Assembly: GCA_003993805.1 (NCBI GenBank)
Contig: RSEF01000001.1
Coordinates: forward strand, 179,232,816-179,296,815
Direction: 5' to 3'
Length of the DNA stretch: 64,000 nt
From: Himantopus leucocephalus
Taxonomy: Eukaryota > Chordata > Aves > Charadriiformes > Recurvirostridae
The notes under the pieces were generated by a model. The model saw only the letters and a list, made by a program, of their open reading frames with translations, was not told the DNA's origin and searched no databases. Made by a program: the position numbers and the translations under genes. Of this stretch, positions 11,701 through 20,932 are shown in pieces (the stretch's first letter is position 1; each line of letters opens with the position of its first letter).

Positions 11701-12830
11701 AAAATAAGGTTTCATCATGACCCTACGGTATTATATACAACAATGGTGTTTTTTGAATGGTGGATTATAAGTCTGGGGGTTTTTCTCCTGAAAAGTACTT
11801 TAACAGGGCTAAAAAGAGATGGAACTTGTGAAGTTATTATGGAGTTATTTTAGAAAATGCAAATTAGTGAATTTTGCTCATGCCAAGGTTTTATTTTTGT
11901 TACTCACTTCTGTATTGCCATGCGATATAGTGACATTTCACAGATTAGGAAAAATAAAAAATGATTGGTTGTATTAGGCAGAAACATATAAGTCATGATT
12001 CAGAATACTGAAATAAAAAATGCTAGAAAAATATACATATCTGAAGATTTATCCTCTCTATATGCATATTTTATATAAAGATTACATTTCTTGTTGAAGA
12101 AACAAATTCACGTGCAGTATCTCTTGCCTGGAATATTCATGCAAGTGGAAAGTCTTGAAATTGGACTCATCCTTTCTTTTCACATTTTTAACTTTTATTG
12201 GTATTAACTTTTGTCATTCTGAACAAATGCTTTTCCAATTGGGACATTTATGCATAGCTTCTTTACAATTTTTCAAACCAAATCTTGGCTACATATGCTG
12301 CAATTTGATATACTGTAAGCATAAACACTTGCATTTCCATAATACTTCCAGTAAACCTGTATATTAAAAACTACCTTGTCAGAAAAAGAAGTACTGTCTA
12401 AAAATTGTTTTGAACAATGTATTGGGCATTGAACAGACATCTTGTGTACATTTATTTAATTTAATAATGTTCTGTGAGTCTGTAGTCCTTAACCTGCATG
12501 AATCTTTAGAATAGGTTATGCACTTACTGTCCTTTAAGAATCTCCTTGTGAAGGATTTAGGTAACAAAATCCTATTGAATTTTGAATTTTGTTTGTCTCA
12601 AAAAATTCCAGCTCATTTCCCTCCTACCTTAAAATGGAACAGCTCTTTTAAGTGAATGTTAGATGAGTATGAATTTAACATATATAAATTATTCATATGA
12701 TGCATACTTCATTTTATATTATTTTATAATTTAAAAATGCAGTTTTCAAAATGTTTGCCAAAATTTGACTGTTTCCATAATAACTAAGTTATAGACATGA
12801 CATTAACAACAGAAGTTTGAATGTTGTGTC
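11701..12830. other. Very AT-rich DNA between CR1 and LTR
   Basis: About 1.1 kb, strongly AT-rich, especially 12000-12130 and 12650-12740, with many TATA-like and TAAT strings expected from composition alone. No coding or repeat family is recognised. Confidence 0.7.
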
Positions 12831-13365
12831 TGTGGTGGGCTGACCCCAGGCATCAACTAAGACCCTGTCCAGTCACTCGCTCACTCCCTCCCAGGCAGGC
12901 TGAGGGAGAAAACTGGAAGGGCAAAAGTGAGAAAAAACTCATGGGCTGAGATAAAGGCACTTTAGTAAGTGAAGGGGGGAGGGAGGGGGGGGGGAAGAAA
13001 ACAAACGATGCTAAAAGGAATCATTCACCACCAGCAAAACAATGTCCAGACAGTCCCCAAGCAATGGTTACTTTGGAAAAACTCTCTGTTTTATTGCTGA
13101 GCAAAATGTTATATAGTATGGAGTATTCCTTTGGTCAGTTGAGGTCAACTGTCCCAGCTGTGTCCTCCCTCAACCTCTTGCCCACCCCCGCCTACTCTCT
13201 GGGGCAGCACAGTGAGAAACAGGGATGGCTTCAACACTGTGCAAGGACAGTTCAGCAACAGCTAAAACATGGGTGTGCTATCAACATTTTTTTGATCACC
13301 AATTGAAAACACAGCACCGTACAGTCTGCTGTGAAGAAAACTCCATCCTAGCCAGACCCAGTACA
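12831..13365 (-). mobile_element. Solo LTR of an avian endogenous retrovirus
   Basis: The plus strand begins TGTGGTGGGCTGACCCCAGG and ends GCCAGACCCAGTACA, so the element has the TG...CA termini of LTRs. On the minus strand it opens TGTACTGGGTCTGGCTAGGA, a form I recognise from avian LTRs. It is 535 bp long with no gag, pol or env sequence beside it, which fits a solo LTR left by recombination between two LTRs. Minus-strand AATAAA lies at 13090-13095 and a TATATAA-like string at 13109-13116. Given their closeness, one may be a decayed form of the other. Flanks GTGTC and GTGTG match 4/5, but lie in a GT-rich context, so the duplication is uncertain. A G-rich insert lies at 12974-12994. Confidence 0.8.
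12974..12994 (+). other. G-quadruplex-prone tract inside the LTR
   Basis: The pattern is G6-A-G3-A-G10. It contains at least four G-runs of three or more with one-base loops, so it satisfies the usual quadruplex rule. On the transcribed (minus) strand of the LTR it is a C-tract. Confidence 0.75.
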
Positions 13366-14717
13366 GTGTGTATGCAGAGAACATATTTTAGGCATTTGCA
13401 TGATTGCAGACCCAATCCTTTAGCAAAATTAGTAAGAATTTATTTTTTAAATAATAGTTTCTAATTCTGTCTGTTTGCAATGGCCTGAACGTGTACCTGA
13501 CATAGTTAAGACACCCTATTTTAAACTGATGCCCTGCATTGTTTCTAACAGGAGTCAGAACATACCTGACACTCATCAGAGTCCATCACAAAACGCAGTG
13601 GCCAAGAGAGCTGTCATTTAAAAAACAGGTCGAAGGAGAAGTCAAGGACCATCTCTTGACTAATTTGACCTCCTCCTCTGCTTGAGAGGAGGAAGCAGTC
13701 ACACCAAGTCCCATTAAATAGTCTTAACAGCTGAAGAAGATGGGTCAAATTCCTCTTTTCCCATTAAAACAGAATTATTGAGAAGCCACATATAGAGAGC
13801 CCAGAAATTAAAACAACAGGGTAGCCTAGCACTTAGGTTGCTCGCCTGAAGTGGAAAGCCTGGGCCTACGTAACTCAGTGTTAGCTGTCTACTTATTAGA
13901 TAATAGATTTTAGTATTAATTATTGAGTTAATAATTTTGGGATCATTTCCATTTTGGTTTACAGCTCATGTTCTCTACTGTGTTTCTGACATTTTGGTTT
14001 TCTTCTAGCCTTTAAAAGAATTTAAAATCACTCATTGTGACTCTGTTCTTTGGATACAAGAATTTATGTGAAATGCATAGTATAAAATCGAATTAGTAGA
14101 TTAACTGATTGTAATAGGACATTTGCAATTACATAGTCTGACCTGCATAACACAGTCCATAAGATTTTGAATTAATTCCTGCTAAAACTGGAGCATATCT
14201 TTAAGAGAAACATGCAGTCTCAATTTAAAAAGCAGTCAGTGATGAAGATTTTACCACAGCCCTTTATATATAGTTGCAGTGTTAAGTTTTTCCTCTCAGG
14301 TAAAAATTTGCGTTTTACTTCTAATAACTATGTCAGTTTCAAGATTAATAATTACATTGTGATACTCTATACCAGTCAATCTCTGGATTTTTCTTTTTTT
14401 TTATGACGCTCAGTAGAAGAACGTATTTGTAAGAAGCAGCCTAGTTTTGTAATGCAAATAGACAATATGCTCTATAATAGAGGCTGAATTCCAGCTTTTG
14501 CTCTGATCCCCTCGTTACTTGTGTCTCTTGAAATGTCACTAGCTCACAACTTGATCAAATCAATTACTTCAGGACTGGAATTTTCCATGCTTAGGGCTGA
14601 GCTCCACTACACTAGTCCTCACCAAGTCACAGCCCCATCACAGAGAATCACTGTAAGCTGATAGAGGGGACTCGTTCTTGCTGGCAGATTGACACCACCC
14701 TCCTGAAGGGTGGAGGC
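13366..14717. other. Unique DNA between two LTRs
   Basis: About 1.35 kb. It contains the SINE-like patch at 13820-13880 and a 7-bp-arm inverted repeat CCACCCT/AGGGTGG at about 14693-14712, beside the next LTR. No gene or retroviral internal sequence is seen, so the two neighbouring LTRs do not bound one provirus. Confidence 0.7.
13820..13880 (+). mobile_element. Possible tRNA-derived SINE relic
   Basis: TAGCCTAGCACTTAGG (13822-13837) resembles an RNA polymerase III A box. It is followed by GCTCGCCTGAAGTGG and a degraded B-box-like stretch GGGCCTACGTAACTC. The order and spacing recall tRNA-derived SINE heads in amniotes. The B box lacks the GTTCRA core, no tRNA fold is complete, and no A-tail or target-site duplication is evident. 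If real, it is an old fossil without function. It could equally be chance similarity. Confidence 0.3.
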
Positions 14718-15116
14718 TGTGGTGGGTTGACCATGGCTGGACGCCAGGTGCCCACCAAAGCCGCTCTATCACTTTCCCTTCTCAGCTACACAGGGGGGAG
14801 AAAATATAACAAAAGGCCAGTGGGTTGAGATAAGGACAGGCAGAGATCACTCAGCATTTACTGTCACGGGCAAAACAGGCTTGACTTGGGGAGATTAGTT
14901 TAATTTATCACCAATCAAATCAGAGTAGGGTAATGAAAAATCAAAACTAAATCTTAAAACACCTTCTCCCCACCCCTCCCTTCTTCCCAGGCTCAGCTTC
15001 ACTCCAGATTTTCTCTACCTCCTCACCCACCATGGTGCAGGGGGACAGGGAATGGGGGTTGTGGTCAACGTTGTCTCTGCCACTCCTTCTTCTTCAGGGG
15101 GAGGACTTACACTCTT

Positions 15117-15440
15117 GCTCCTGCATGGGGTCCCTCCCATGGGAGTCAGTGCTCCACAAACTTCTCCAACGTGAGTCTTTCCACGGGGTGCAGTCCTTCA
15201 GGAACAGACTGCTCCAGCATGGGTCCCCCACGGGGTCACAAGTCCTGCCAGCAAACCTGCTCCTGTGGGATCCATCCATGGGTCCACAGGTCTTTACAGG
15301 AGCCTGCTCCAGTGTGGCTTCCCACAGGGTCACAGCCTCCTTCAGGCATCCACCTGCTCCAGTGTGTGGTCCTCCATGGGCTGCATGTGGATATCTGCTC
15401 CACCGTTAACGTCCATAGGCTGCAGGGGCACAGCCTGCCT
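15117..15440. repeat. Degenerate tandem array inside the long LTR
   Basis: Units headed GCTCC(A/T) start at 15117, 15151, 15211, 15259, 15306, 15356 and 15397. Spacings are 34, 60, 48, 47, 50 and 41 bp. Most contain a CATGGG or CACGGGG core and a CAG-type end. The related LTR at 24850 keeps only two such units (25245, 25284), so the array has expanded or contracted within the family. Confidence 0.8.
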
Positions 15441-15689
15441 CGCCATGGTCTTCACCAAGGGGTGCAGGGGAATCTCTGCTCTGGTACCTCCTCCCTCTCC
15501 ATCTTCCCTGACCTTGGTGTCTGCAGAGCTGTTGCTCTCACGTATTCTCACTCCTTTCTGACTGCTGCAGTCACCATTGTGCATCAACTCTTTCCCCCTT
15601 CTTAAATATGTTATCCCAGAGGCACTACCACCATTGTTGATTAGTTTGGCCTTGGCCAGCAGCTGGTCCATCTTGGAGATGTCTGGCAT
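15342..15689 (-). other. 115-codon ORF within the LTR, same strand as the LTR
   Basis: An ATG-started frame runs from 15689 down to 15342, beginning MPDISKMDQLLAK and crossing the TATA-like site. It resembles no retroviral protein I know. A short run, GGSASGITYLRRGK, aligns with GGGTSEKAYLRNGK in the matching frame of the related LTR (minus, within 25111-25578). Because the DNA there is homologous anyway, shared residues do not show protein selection. It starts upstream of the likely transcription start, so LTR-driven RNA would not carry its start codon. It is most likely a chance ORF. Confidence 0.25.
15601..15610 (-). promoter_or_regulatory. TATA-like element of the long LTR
   Basis: CTTAAATATG on the plus strand, read CATATTTAAG on the minus strand. 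The identical decamer occurs in the related LTR at 25397-25406 in the same relative place, just inside a conserved CAGAGG(C/T) block. Conservation between divergent copies and AT-richness in a GC-rich setting support a core-promoter role. Confidence 0.5.
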
Positions 15690-15784
15690 TGGCTCTGTCA
15701 GACGTAGGGGAAGCCTCTAGCAGCTTCTCACAGAAGCCATCCCTGTAGCACCCCCTGGTACCAAAACCTTGCAAACCCAATACA

Positions 15785-18700
15785 GAGGTTAAACCATGGA
15801 GCCTTTTTTGACACAGGAGTACCTGCGCCTGGAGACCTGCTGGCGTAAGTAAACTGGTTACTGGGTATATATCTTCCATGTTCTAGCTGACAAAATTATA
15901 ATTAGAAAACTGTAATGTGAATTGGGTCTCAGTCTTTCACTCCAGAACTCCAGAAGAGAACTGTTTGTTTTTGAAACATATTCATATGCTATTTTGGTAG
16001 CATATGGTCTTGTTTTATGATGTAAGTTGGCGTTCTTGGGATGGAAAACACAATACAAACATGACTGATGGGGAAAATTGCTTATCAAAGTGTGGAACCA
16101 GAAGAAGAAAAATTTGATGTACTTGTCTCACTGTATGAGCTTTTCAGGTACTTCCCGAAGAACATAGTCGCTCACTTAGTTTAGGTGCCAAAGTCAAACT
16201 CTCAGGTTTTCAACATTTGATATTGTTCCCCAAACATGACCTTGTAGATTTCCTTCCTTATTTTTAGCTAGTTTTGGAAAGGAAATTAATATTAATTATT
16301 GCTTCTCAGCTGACCCTTTTTCTCTTACACATAGGGGAGGCTGAAGTGGCAAGGAAAGATTACTTCAAGCTTTCATAAGAATCTGTAAGGAAGATAAACT
16401 TTTTGTTACCATTGGGAATCTTGTATTAAAAGGAAAACAAAAGTTCAGTAAGTTAAGAATATACCTCTATAATACTAGCCTAGCTTGTGGCTGGTTGCGA
16501 AATTGCTGGACTTTGTCTGTCCATGGTAGATAGAGAGCTGTTTCATATGGAACAGTTAAAATTGTGCTCCCTGGGACACGTCAATCACCAGTCATTCAGA
16601 TCATATCATGCATCTTTCAGCAAGTCATATAATGGAAAATTCCATAGAACTGATGAAACCTAAACCAAAAAACTGCGCCAAGTAAGTGCTTTGGTTGCCA
16701 GGGTTTTATATTTCTGAACTATTTGTATAAATAAGATGATCCCTTAGCACTTAATCAAAGAAGTTATTAATGTTATAATTAAGTTATTATTATTTTAAAT
16801 TTGAAACACAGCTTTATCAAAAAATATTTAATAGGTATATGCTGCTCATTATTAAATGTGTCAAGCAAATGCTGGTTGTGATAACTCAGTTCTAGATATT
16901 CTTGGAAGAGGCTTAATGGAATTGTTTTTGATGCAGAACTCCATGAATTGCTCATTCCTTCCAACTACAATAACAACACTGAAATGAAGAAAATTTGCTT
17001 AGCTCTTTCCTTCTGTTTTTGTAGACAAAGTTATCAGATTAACATGTCAGGGTCAATGCTAGAATGGTAGAGTTCATAAAACCACCAGATTTTTCCTCTC
17101 ACCACATGCTCTTTGATTCCCAGTAGTGTGAAATAATCTTTGTGCATCTTTGGGAAATACTGGTTTTGATGTTTGCAAAGCCTCTGTAAACTCTGGACAT
17201 TTGTGATCAAAATGTCACTGGTTGGATGCTTTTTAGAAATTCTCTGCACGTCATATTCAGACAGTTTAAGTCCCACCTGAGGTATTATCTCCTATTCACT
17301 GGCTTGATCCCGTTTCCCTCTAAGAGCCATATGTGAGCCCTTCAAAAGCCTTCAGAGTTGCTGTCTCCCTTACTGACTTACCACCAGGAACTAGGCGAGA
17401 TTTGAGCTCTGTGAATATTCACCATGGAACAAAATATTTGGTATTCTAGTGTGGCCTTTGAATGGAAAGTACATCTGGTATATATTTTTGTCTGTATATA
17501 CCCACACCCCCCATCATTTCTGTGTATTGTGGACATTTGGCTACAAATTTGAAGAACATTTTCACATATTAGATTTTTAAAATGGATAGGTTTAAGTACA
17601 CTTAAATGAAAAATATTTTTGCAAAGCTGCATTTGTGAAGGCATTTTAATACTCACACAGCTATTTTGTGGAGCATAATTCTAGTAATTATAACAAACTA
17701 TAGAAAGTTTGCATTTTAAAGAAATACAGTGTTCCTTACACAGCCAAAGGATCATATGTACTAGAGCATACATGTATCTTGGAGGTTGAATATAAATTTA
17801 TCAAAGGTGATTAAAATAATTATTGCTGATTCTTCAGCTTTTCCTTTTTCAGAGGTCTTTCGGATTATGTGTTCCTTATGGTTTAATAATTACTGTCCAT
17901 CTCCATCTAACATCTAACATGTAGTGCACAAGCAACAATAACGAGCAGGTAATACGTTGCGGGAAATGCAATGCCATATGTTGCTGGCATTTGGAACTGT
18001 CTACATTGTGTAGCTCAACACTGGGCAGAGAGCTGTGCTGCCTCTGTCTACACAGCACTGCTGGTGATACACAGAGAGACTAGCATGAGTTACAAAAACA
18101 GCAGACAAAAACTAGCCCAAGGGTAACCACTCGCCCCTGCTTCAAATTCCAGAGTTATTATTTCCAGAAATCCCAGTTCAAGGTATTTCTGCGTGGTGTA
18201 GTATTGTATCGGATGGGTACATCCAGAAGAAAAATCCATTGGAGAAAGTTAGCACATGCAACAGAAGACAGCCCTAAGTCATCACAGCTTCAGTGCAGCT
18301 CAACTGCTTGCATTTCTTTTGCTTATGAGCTATACTAGAGAATGTCATAGTCAGATTAGTGTTTGCTGCTTGGGACCATGGTCTATTTCCTTCCTGAAGG
18401 GCAAAGTATCTTTTCTCATACTGAAGATGCTGGTGATAAATAATGACCATAATTATTTTTTAAGTGTTAGAGAGTGTGCTTATTATTTGCTTGGAATGCC
18501 ATAGGACCTATTTTGGCTTAGGTAATGCACACAGTTACAAGACAGATGGCTCCTATCTCCCACAAAAATGTAAGGGCCCTGAACCCGTGTATCTTTCTGA
18601 AATATCAGAAACTAGAACGACCATATTTTGTGTGTCTTCACTGCAAGAGGCTTTGTGAATGCCTGTAAAAGGGTGAGTGAGGGTCAGGGTGAGAATTCAT

Positions 18701-20570
18701 TACTTTGAGAGAAGCCAAAGGAGTATGTGTATTAAAGCATACTTCCAGTCATGAGAAAGACACCATCTCTGGGTATCTACTTGCTCATCTTCACATTGCT
18801 GTCCAAAGAGGCATAAGGTCCATGGGGCCACTGGTTCTGTAGGAGGGTAGAACAGGTCAAATGAATTCACCACCGAGTAAGACAAACTGGAGGTATTTTG
18901 ATTATTTTGACCAAATAAAATCTCATTCTCCAAGAGAATGAGGGGAGAGTGGAGAATCCCCAGTAGAATGAAGAAATGCAAAGTAGCTGTGCTAGAATCA
19001 AAACTTTTGAGTGATATTGTGCGTTAGGGGAGACAGAATGTGTTGTGAGGAAGGAGATAGCAGGAAGCAGGATGATTGCTGGCATTTAAATAAAGCTACT
19101 TGACTTTTATCAGATAGAGGGAAATGATTACTTGGCACTTATATTAATTGCTGAAGAGACATAGGAGACTTTCATTTTGAGCCTAAGCATGATGGGATAC
19201 CTCATCAAGGATGCAGAATAAATTTCACTTGGTCTAAAAAACTTAAATATGAGAAAGAACATTTTTTTCCTTTGTGCATTTTAGGAGCAGAACTTCACTG
19301 GAAGTAATTTGGTGTAGTTTGCTAACGCTGACTGTTAAAGACCAGAGCTGCTTCCCAAATTGGCCTCACCTGGCAAACCTTCTCCCTGTAGTTGCTGACC
19401 TTTGTCCCAGGAAGTATATCTGTGTCAGCAAGCAGCTCCCTCCTTATAAACCTGCTCAAGTCCAGGTGTTTTCCTTCTCTGGGCAGAATTTGAAGCTGGG
19501 GACAGTCTGCTCCCTTGCAATTCCCTTCCTCACCTGCATTTCTCCATCTCACCTGGAACCAGCTGTTATTTGGTGGGCAGCATATTCCAGATCTGGCAAC
19601 CTCATTCAACGAAAGTTTGGTGCTTTTTAATATTTTTTTTTTTCATGACAATGCATCAAAGAATGAGATAAACATGGAAAAGTGTCTGTAGAGTTCAGAA
19701 TACATTACACTCTCAGTAAAGGAACTATAGGCATGTATGCAGTCAAAACTGTTTCACTTCAACTGTCTGAGAAACAGCATATACTTCAGAACTTGACATA
19801 CATGTATGGTATNATTACACTCTCAGTAAAGGAACTATAGGCATGTATGCAGTCAAAGCTGTATTCCTGTACTCCACTTCAACTGTCTGAGAAACAGCAT
19901 ATACTTCAGAACTTGGCATACATATATGGTACCATTTGCAACACCTATGTAGCAAAAGTAGATTAAGAAAGTGAAAATTTAGCCAATTTGCCTGGACCTA
20001 AATCCAGTGGCTCAAACAGAGATGAATCAGAAGCAGATTCCTGCAGCAGATGACAGAACAGCATCAAAGCTGATCACTGCCAGCTAGAGTGGTGTGGTTT
20101 GGTTGGGTTACTTACTGTGATGAGAAAGGCAAATAGTTAAAATTTTAATAATAACTGAATTTAGAAAACGTCTTTCTCTAGACTTTTTTTTTTCCCCCAA
20201 GAAATATATCTGAGATTTTACTGCAGTTTCCCAGTGGACACTCATGAATAAGTCTGGGAGGAAAATGTTTTCTCATCACAGGAAGCTCCCATTCTCAACA
20301 GGGATTAAATATTCAAAATGCCAAAAAAACATTCATGAATCAGCAGTCTAAAAATGTTCATTAAATATAAATCAATACTTCTTTTGTTTTGATTTTTGTT
20401 ATTCTTTTTCATCACTTTGTAAAATAATTCATGCTCGGGGTTTTTTTTTTCAGTATGACCCAGTATAGTCTTAAAATACTTTTAAAATAAAAAAAAAATA
20501 CTAATTTAGGGGAGATTTAAATGTCAAAACATTTTTCCAAAGCATTTTGTCAAAATTTCTGTTTTTATTT
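15785..20570. other. Unique DNA without recognisable gene
   Basis: About 4.8 kb, mostly AT-rich, with no retroviral internal region. A less AT-rich patch at 19274-19620 holds a 118-codon frame without recognisable domain. A local duplication across an N lies at 19704-19931. Splice-like exons could not be distinguished from background. Confidence 0.65.
19704..19931. repeat. Imperfect ~110-bp duplication across an N
   Basis: Copies 19704-19812 and 19814-19931 flank the N at 19813. They differ by three substitutions within the unit and one insertion of about 10 bases in the second copy (after CTGTA). The pattern suggests two haplotypes, or two read sets of one locus, joined end to end rather than a true tandem duplication. 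Confidence 0.85.
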
Positions 20571-20932
20571 ATAGAATCATAGAATAGCTTGGGTTGGAAG
20601 GGACCTTAAAGACCATCTAGTTCCAGCCCCTCACCTTCCACTAGACCACATTGCTCAAAGCCCCATCCAACCTGGCCTTGAACACTTCCAGGGATGGGGC
20701 ATCCACAACTTCCCTGGGCAACCTGTGCCAGTGTCTCACCACCCTCACAGTAAAAATTTCTTCCTCATATCTAATCTAAATCTACCCTCTTTCAGTTTAA
20801 AACCATTACCCCTTGTCCTATCACTACACTCCCTCATAAAGAGTCCCTCCCCATCTTTCCTGTAGGCCCCTTTACGTGCTAGAAGGCTGCTATAAGGCCT
20901 CCTCGGAGCCTTCTCTTCTCCAGAGAAGAGAA
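20571..20932 (-). mobile_element. CR1 LINE 3' end, ~350 bp, 5'-truncated
   Basis: The plus strand starts ATAGAATCATAGAATAGCTT and follows the avian CR1 3' region closely. Landmarks are GGGTTGGAAGGGACCTTAAA, CATCCAACCTGGCCTTGAAC, GGCCCCTTTACGTGCTAGAA and CGGAGCCTTCTCTTCTCCAG. It is the best preserved of the short copies. Similarity ends at about 20922, where a fold-back copy begins (20911-20932). There is no coding sequence. It is on the minus strand. Confidence 0.95.
20911..20932. repeat. Fold-back hairpin at a second CR1 5'-truncation point
   Basis: TTCTCTTCTC (20911-20920) and GAGAAGAGAA (20923-20932) are perfect 10-bp reverse complements with a 2-base loop. The left arm is CR1. Another CR1 in this window (around 36055) continues TTCTCTTCTCCAAGCTAAAT, so the right arm is not CR1 but an inverted copy of the preceding bases. 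Confidence 0.85.

Larger units (their letters stand above)
14718..15784 (-). mobile_element. Long (1.07-kb) solo LTR of an avian ERV
   Basis: The plus-strand ends are TGTGGTGGGTTGACCATGG and AAACCCAATACA, giving TG...CA termini. Read on the minus strand the element starts TGTATTGGGTTTGC. I recognise this LTR type as widespread in birds. The flanks are GAGGC (14713-14717) and GAGGT (15785-15789), a 5-bp target-site duplication with one change. The presumed promoter is CATATTTAAG (minus, 15601-15610). The expected poly(A) hexamer near 14900 has decayed to GATAAA. Between them lies a degenerate repeat array (15117 to about 15440). No gag/pol/env adjoins it, so it is a solo LTR. It is related to, but longer than, the LTR at 24850. 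Confidence 0.85.

Noticed and set aside
10350..11853. Apparent 368-490-codon open frames on both strands
   Set aside because: They consist almost entirely of the 1000 N run. Only the CR1 reverse-transcriptase fragment on the left and CR1 3' sequence on the right are real.
19274..19630. 118-codon plus-strand frame and 95-codon minus-strand frame
   Set aside because: No recognisable domain, signal peptide or splice context. A slightly less AT-rich patch explains frames of this length.
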